From Alisma plantago-aquatica (Eukaryota; Streptophyta; Magnoliopsida; Alismatales; Alismataceae), in the NCBI GenBank assembly GCA_963693085.1, contig OY856412.1, positions 1,124,073,244-1,124,137,243 on the forward strand: 64,000 bases of DNA. Reading direction: 5' to 3'. Within the stretch, counting starts at the first letter, position 1. Each line of letters starts with the position of its first letter. The notes beneath the pieces are model-generated. The model saw only the letters and a list, made by a program, of their open reading frames with translations. It had not been told where the DNA came from and made no database searches. Of the stretch, positions 47,701 to 53,700 are shown in pieces. The position numbers and the translations under genes are program-made.

Positions 47701-50700
47701 ATCACTTGATTTCATTACGACTACTAAATCGACCTCTTTCACTCATAAGTACCCAAGTCGGTGAATAAAAATCTATTCCTTGTAATGGATGTCAATTAGA
47801 TCTAATAATCATTCATTGCATCTATGATTACCCTTTTTAAGTGAAAGAGTCCAAAATTGAATGATTAACCCGTTAATTTGGTACTAAACATCTACATAAC
47901 ATTCATGGTCTTCAATTTCTATATGGGGTATCTAAACCCAAAAATCCGGGTTATCACATTTGATCTAGTAAGACCTAGTCATGGAGAGAGCATGAGACCC
48001 ATTTCAATTAAATCAATATTTTTAAATATTTGAGGAAGCACCACTTACTGACTCTCCTTGACAGTGTAAAACCCTCTCCCTCGAGCGCCTTGCCCACCCA
48101 GGAATCATTTGTAGCATAGTTGGCCGGCCTGCACGACGAGTAAACACTACTAAGAAATAGTTGCCACTGTGGGTCACACTCGGGATCATTCATTGGGGTT
48201 TACCGAGTTGGACCAACCCGACTACTACTCACCGGCTAAATTGTTTTGAAGGCCAACCGTATGCTTTGAAAAAGCATTGTTTCATTTACCATCACGCAAG
48301 ACACTGCTACAACCAGACCCTTGATCGCCCCTCCATACAATTTATATACTTTGCATCCAACGGGTCCGTCCAAAATTCAATAAAGAATGTTGAATAGTTT
48401 TTCATTAATGATACATAAGGTCTGGTTATTGAAATTTGGTTGGTAGCATAATACATTGGCTAACTTTCATTCCACACGACAATCATGAAAAAAGGGCGAT
48501 CAAAATGATTTATTCAAATGAATGCTCTCTCATCTAAAGGCACCAAGTGGATCACTACACTAGGTCCATATTGAGAAACTATACAATGCCTAGTTGCCTA
48601 CACATTCAGTGAGAGAGTTGGGTTCGTAAAAGTTATGCTAAAATCTAGCTAGATCTGTTTTGGTGCCTATATCATTATAGAACAGTGTTCATGCTACTTT
48701 GTTCAAAGGGTTTTTTTCTTCAGATAATTAATTTCTATGATAAATGTGGAAAATAAGATTGTTGTGATTGAATTTAATGCAATGTGATGAATACAAGACT
48801 GAACGCCCCTATCCTAATATATAGGAGAGGGGAAACACTAAAGACTTGGGACGCAAGTCATCTAGACGGGCTGAGACATAAAAGTCCAATAACTAATTTA
48901 ACCTATTAACTAAATAAGCTAATATATAATCTCTAACACTCCCCCTCAAGCTGGAGCATGGGTGAAACACATGTCCAAGCTTGGAGTTACATGACTCGAT
49001 AAAATGATAAAAGAAATGATAAATCATGTAACTGGGGGGAGTGTTAGAGACTATCGAGTCCAAATGATAAAAGAAATTAAAGATAGAAGATAAATATCAC
49101 TCCCCATACAAAAATTGATACTCCCCCTTAATCAATACTCCCTCTAAATCAAATAATGAAGGCACCTCTTTCCTTGAAAATTGTATTCTGTAGGCTGGAG
49201 ATCCTCGAGCATTGAAGAAGGTCTTTTGAAGTGCATCTGGAATGAAGTACATTTGAAGAATGGAACCGGATACTACAACAGAAATTCGCCACTTGAAGTA
49301 GACGATCATCAATACCACGATTACACCATCTTCACTGGAATACGTACTTAACGCGGCACGGACGCAGATACACAATGTCAATGTAGCAGTAGCGGAATCT
49401 TCAATCGTCTGAGAAAACGTGCATAACGTGGCACGAACACGAACGGAAGATGTGTTGATGATACGATGCAGGTACCATAACTTTGACGCATGAACCTTGG
49501 GGGCTTGATGGGAAAGGAGATCATCCATCAAGGAAAGTCCCAAGTAGATCAGCGGAAGGCGATGCTGTAAGAACAGATGCAGCTCGGAGAAGACGTGATG
49601 AAGCAACTGAGTGAAGATAAATCTAGATGAATCAACCTTGCAAATGTAGACTTGGCAGGCTAGAAATTGCTGAGCTTCTGAGAAGTCTGAAGAAGCACCC
49701 ATCTGTCTCTCAAGAATGCAACAAGTTGTCTGAAAGTGGAGAAAATGTGTTGAACGAAGCTCCATGAAGATAACCTGAAATATGTAGCATGAATACATAT
49801 ATCATCTTTTCTCATACGAATTTGAGATTTTTTTCCACTTTTGAAGTCATTTAATAATTTATTTGATATTTTGGAGAAAAACTCATATTTCTTTTTCTAA
49901 AAGAAATTAGGATAATTATTATTGTGCAAATAAGGTGAAACTTGACTCCCAAGCTAATTGGGACCCAAAGAACATGATTTTCACATTAGATTTTACTTTT
50001 AAGATTTCCCTTCATGAGTTATACGAAATTAATATTTGTGGCCCATTATTAATATAGTTATCATATTACTTCATCATTATTACTATTATTCATTCAATTG
50101 TGTCCCGTACCATCACATTACAACCAAAAGGGTTATATATTACTATTGTGCACAAAATTCTTTATGTTTATTATTTAACTTATAAAATTCATCAATTCCT
50201 TATTTATTCGAATTATGCATCAATATTCTTAATTATGGACACCTAGTCCTTCTCTATGCACATTATTTCTCTGAACCTCATACCTTAATTATCATATGCG
50301 ACATATTTTAGGTATTTTTTATTGGTCTAAGGATTAATATGAGGGCATTAAGTCATATTTGTTCACATGCCTACATGTTAGGGTGTTTTATTCATGCATT
50401 AACATATTAGGATTTCAATTAACTGTTTTGAGGGATAACATCATTCTTGTTTGGCTAAGTCCAAAGAGTCAAACTTTCTATCCTCCCAAGGCATAAAATC
50501 AGGGTCAAAGGGCTAGGTTTCGGTATGTTACACGTCAAGCCTCAAGTTGATACTATATGGATTAGTTTCTTACTTCATATGCCACTTCTTAACTGACGAT
50601 CCAATTCTACTTGCTTGAATCAAACATGGAGAGATTGAGTACCATTTTTGCTTGAGAGATGATATAGTGTGGTGAGTATTCAATCTGTATTTTCTTAAAT

Positions 50701-53700
50701 GAGCAACTAGAAAATAAATTTACATAGCTTCTCTGTGGTTCATTTTGACATCCATTTAATAAATATTTTTGTGTCACTAACTACAATAATCCCAATGCTC
50801 GCTGCAGACGACATTAATTATAAAAGTTACTACTGACCATAGTTGCTACTGCCATCTATATGTAGAGGTTTGATCTAGTAAGACCAAGTCATCGAGAGAG
50901 CATGAGACCCATTTCATTTAAATCAATTTTTTTAAATATTTGAGGAAGCACCACTTAGTGACTCTCCTTGACAGTGTAAAACCCTCGCCCTCGAGCGCCT
51001 TGCCCACCCAGGAATCATTTGTAGCATAGTTGGTTGGCCTGCACGACGAGTAAACACTACTAAGAAATAGTTGCCACTGTGGGTCAAACTCGGGATCATT
51101 GATTGGGGTTTACCGAGTTGGACCAACCCGACTACTACTCATCGGCTAAATTGTTTTGAAGGCCAACCGTATGCTTTGAAAAAGCATTGTTTCATTTACC
51201 ATCACGCAAGACACTGCTACAACCAGACCCTTGATCGCCCATCCATACAATTTATATACTTTGCATCCAACGGGTCAGTCCAAAATTCAATAAAGAATGC
51301 TGAATAGTTTTTCATTAATGATACGTAAGGTCTGGTTATTGAAATTTGATTGATAGCATAATACATTGGCTAACTTTCATTCCACACGACAATCATGAAA
51401 AAAGGGCGATCAAAATGATTTATTCAAATGAATGCTCTCATCTAAAGGCACCAAGTGGATCACTACACTAGGTCCATATTGAGAAACTATACAATGCCTA
51501 GTTGCCTACACATTCAGTGAGAGAGTTGGGTTCATAAAAGTTAAGCTAAAATCTAGCTAGATCTGTTTTGGTGCCTATATCATTATAGAACAGTGTTCAT
51601 GCTACTTTGTTCAAAGGTTTTTTTTCTTCAGATAATTAATTTCTACGATAAATGTGGAAAATAAGATTGTTGTGATTGAATTTAATGCAATGTGATGAAT
51701 ACAAGACTGAACGCCCCTATCCTATATATAGGAGAGGGGAAACACTAAAGACTTGGGACGCAAGTCATCTAGACGGGCTGAGACATAAAAGTCCAATAAC
51801 TAATTTAACCTATTAACTAAATAAGCTAATATATAATCTCTAACACTCCCCCTCAAGCTGGAGCATGGGTGAAACACATGTCCAAGCTTGGAGTTACATG
51901 ACTCGATAAAATGATAAAAGAAATGATAAATTAAAGATAGAAGATAAATATCACTCCCCATACAAAAAATGATACTCCCCCTTAATCAATACTCCCCCTA
52001 AATCAAATAATGAAGGCGCCTCTTTCCTTGAAAATTGTATTCTGTAGGCTGGAGATCCTCGAGAATTGAAGAAGGTCTTTTGAAGTGCATCTGGAATGAA
52101 GTACATTTGAAGAATGGAACCAGATACTACAACAGAAATTCGCCACTTGAAGTAGACGATCATCAATACCACGATTACACCATCTTCACTGGAATACGTA
52201 CTTAACGTGGCACGGACGTAGATACACAATGTCGATGTAGTAGTAGCGGAATCTTCAATCGTCTGAGAAAACGTGCATAACGTGGCACGAACACGAACGG
52301 AAGATGTGTTGATGATACGATGCAGGTACCATAACTTTGACGCATGAACCTTGGGGGCTTGATGGGAAAAGAGATCATCCATCAAGGAAAGTCCGAAGTA
52401 GATCAGCGGAAGGCGATGCCGTAAGAACAGATGCAGCTCAGAGAAGACGTGATGAAGCAACTCAGTAAAGATAAATCTGGATGAATCAACCTTGCAAATG
52501 TAGACTTGACAGGCTAGCAATTGTTGAGCTTCTGAGAAGTCTGAAGAAGCACCCATCTGTCTCGCAAGAATGCAGCAAGAGTGATAATGTTGTCTGAAAT
52601 TGGAGAAAATGTGTTGAACGAAGCTCCATGAAGATAACCTGAAATATGTAGCATGAATACATATATCATCTTTTCTCATACTCTCTCTCTCATACATGCT
52701 CTCTCTCTCTCTCTTCTCATCTCTTCCTCTCCTCTCTACCCCCCCCCCCCCCGCACACCGAATACGACGAGAGTGAGTGTTGGGTGTGGAGAAATGGATA
52801 TATGCCCCCCACCCCCGCACGTGGAAAAAGGGATACACACATGATGGGTGGGTGGGAAAGGAATTGGTGGATGTGAGATGAATTTGTGATATGGAGATGT
52901 GTAATATGTGGAGAATGAAACTGATAACCAGAGAGAATATGCTAAATGGGTCAAAAGTAAGATCCGGGTAGAACATTAAATGGATCTAATATGGTATCAG
53001 AGTGCCCTACGAGACAAGTGTGAGGACCACACCCTACCTAAAATTACAAGTGCAAGCACACAAAAGTGGCTGCACTTGAGGGGGTAGTTAGAATAGTCCC
53101 ACACCGCTGAGCTCAATGATGGTCTTGGGGCTTATAAGGTGTGTGGTCCTTTCACCCATTGCCAATTAGTTTTGAGTTGAATACCACACATTCTAATAAA
53201 TAAGATACCCAATTAATCGCTCTTTTGGCATCTCAACATTCTGGAACATCAACGAGCTTGTCGAAGATAAATGGAATTTCTAGATGCTGTATTTTGCCTA
53301 CACATGCAGTCTACATTCTGGTCACCTTTTTAGAATATTTTGATGTTGGATAATGTTAAAGTCCATCCTTGTTGGCATCGACGAACTTGAGAGTCGTGTG
53401 TTCTATTCAACATCATGCTTTTCTAGAAGTAGAGATGATGTGTTCTCCAAACTTACAGTTTTAGTTATTTTTATATGTGATTGCACTCTTAACTGTGAGG
53501 ATTTCCATATGTTTGAGTCAAACATTGATATAAAAGTTTCTCCTACTATAGGGAATGTTATAAGCTCTCTTGTATTTGTCTTTCAGAGGTTTGATTGTTA
53601 ACCTTGGTGACTTGCTGGAACGCTGGAGCAATTGCATTTTCAGGTTTCTTCCATATTTCATTGTGAAATGAATTCTTAAAAGGCTATAACTCTTCTTATA

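Larger units (their letters stand above)
39378..47958 (-). mobile_element. LARD: large non-coding LTR retrotransposon derivative, 8581 bp
   Basis: Two 3.3-kb direct repeats (39378-42679 and 44662-47958) begin TGAAACGTCCCC and end TTATCACA. In element orientation (minus) the LTR is TGTGATAACCCGG...GGGGACGTTTCA. A PBS at 44648-44659 and a PPT at 42680-42691 are placed as expected. The 1982-bp internal region has no gag or pol. The flanks TTTAA (39373-39377) and TTTGA (47959-47963) form a target duplication with one change; the undisturbed site in copy b reads TTTGA. The phrase ATTTCGTCCTCGAAATT just inside the PPT side is typical of the end of Gypsy pol, so the parent was probably a Gypsy element. 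It must be mobilised in trans. Confidence 0.93.
47959..49817 (+). repeat. Duplicated segment X, copy a, right part
   Basis: This matches 50879-52681. Compared with copy b it has about 52 extra bases near 49012-49065, which contain GGGGGGAGTGTTAGAGAC, a PPT-plus-LTR-start look-alike on the plus strand. Confidence 0.9.
20718..53586 (+). other. Giant intron filled with transposable elements
   Basis: This runs from donor GTAAGG to an acceptor TTTCAG at 53581-53586. Phase is kept: GG from the left exon plus A from the right exon gives Gly, and the protein reads on as EPLKG-GLIVNLGD, as expected for the family. The interval holds a decayed copia, a hAT gene, a young copia, a duplicated 2.6-kb segment, a LARD and a TRIM remnant. 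Confidence 0.85.

Noticed and set aside
38601..52681. Segment X copies as two LTRs of one element
   Set aside because: No PBS or PPT borders the 279-bp spacer, the ends are not TG...CA, and there is no target duplication.
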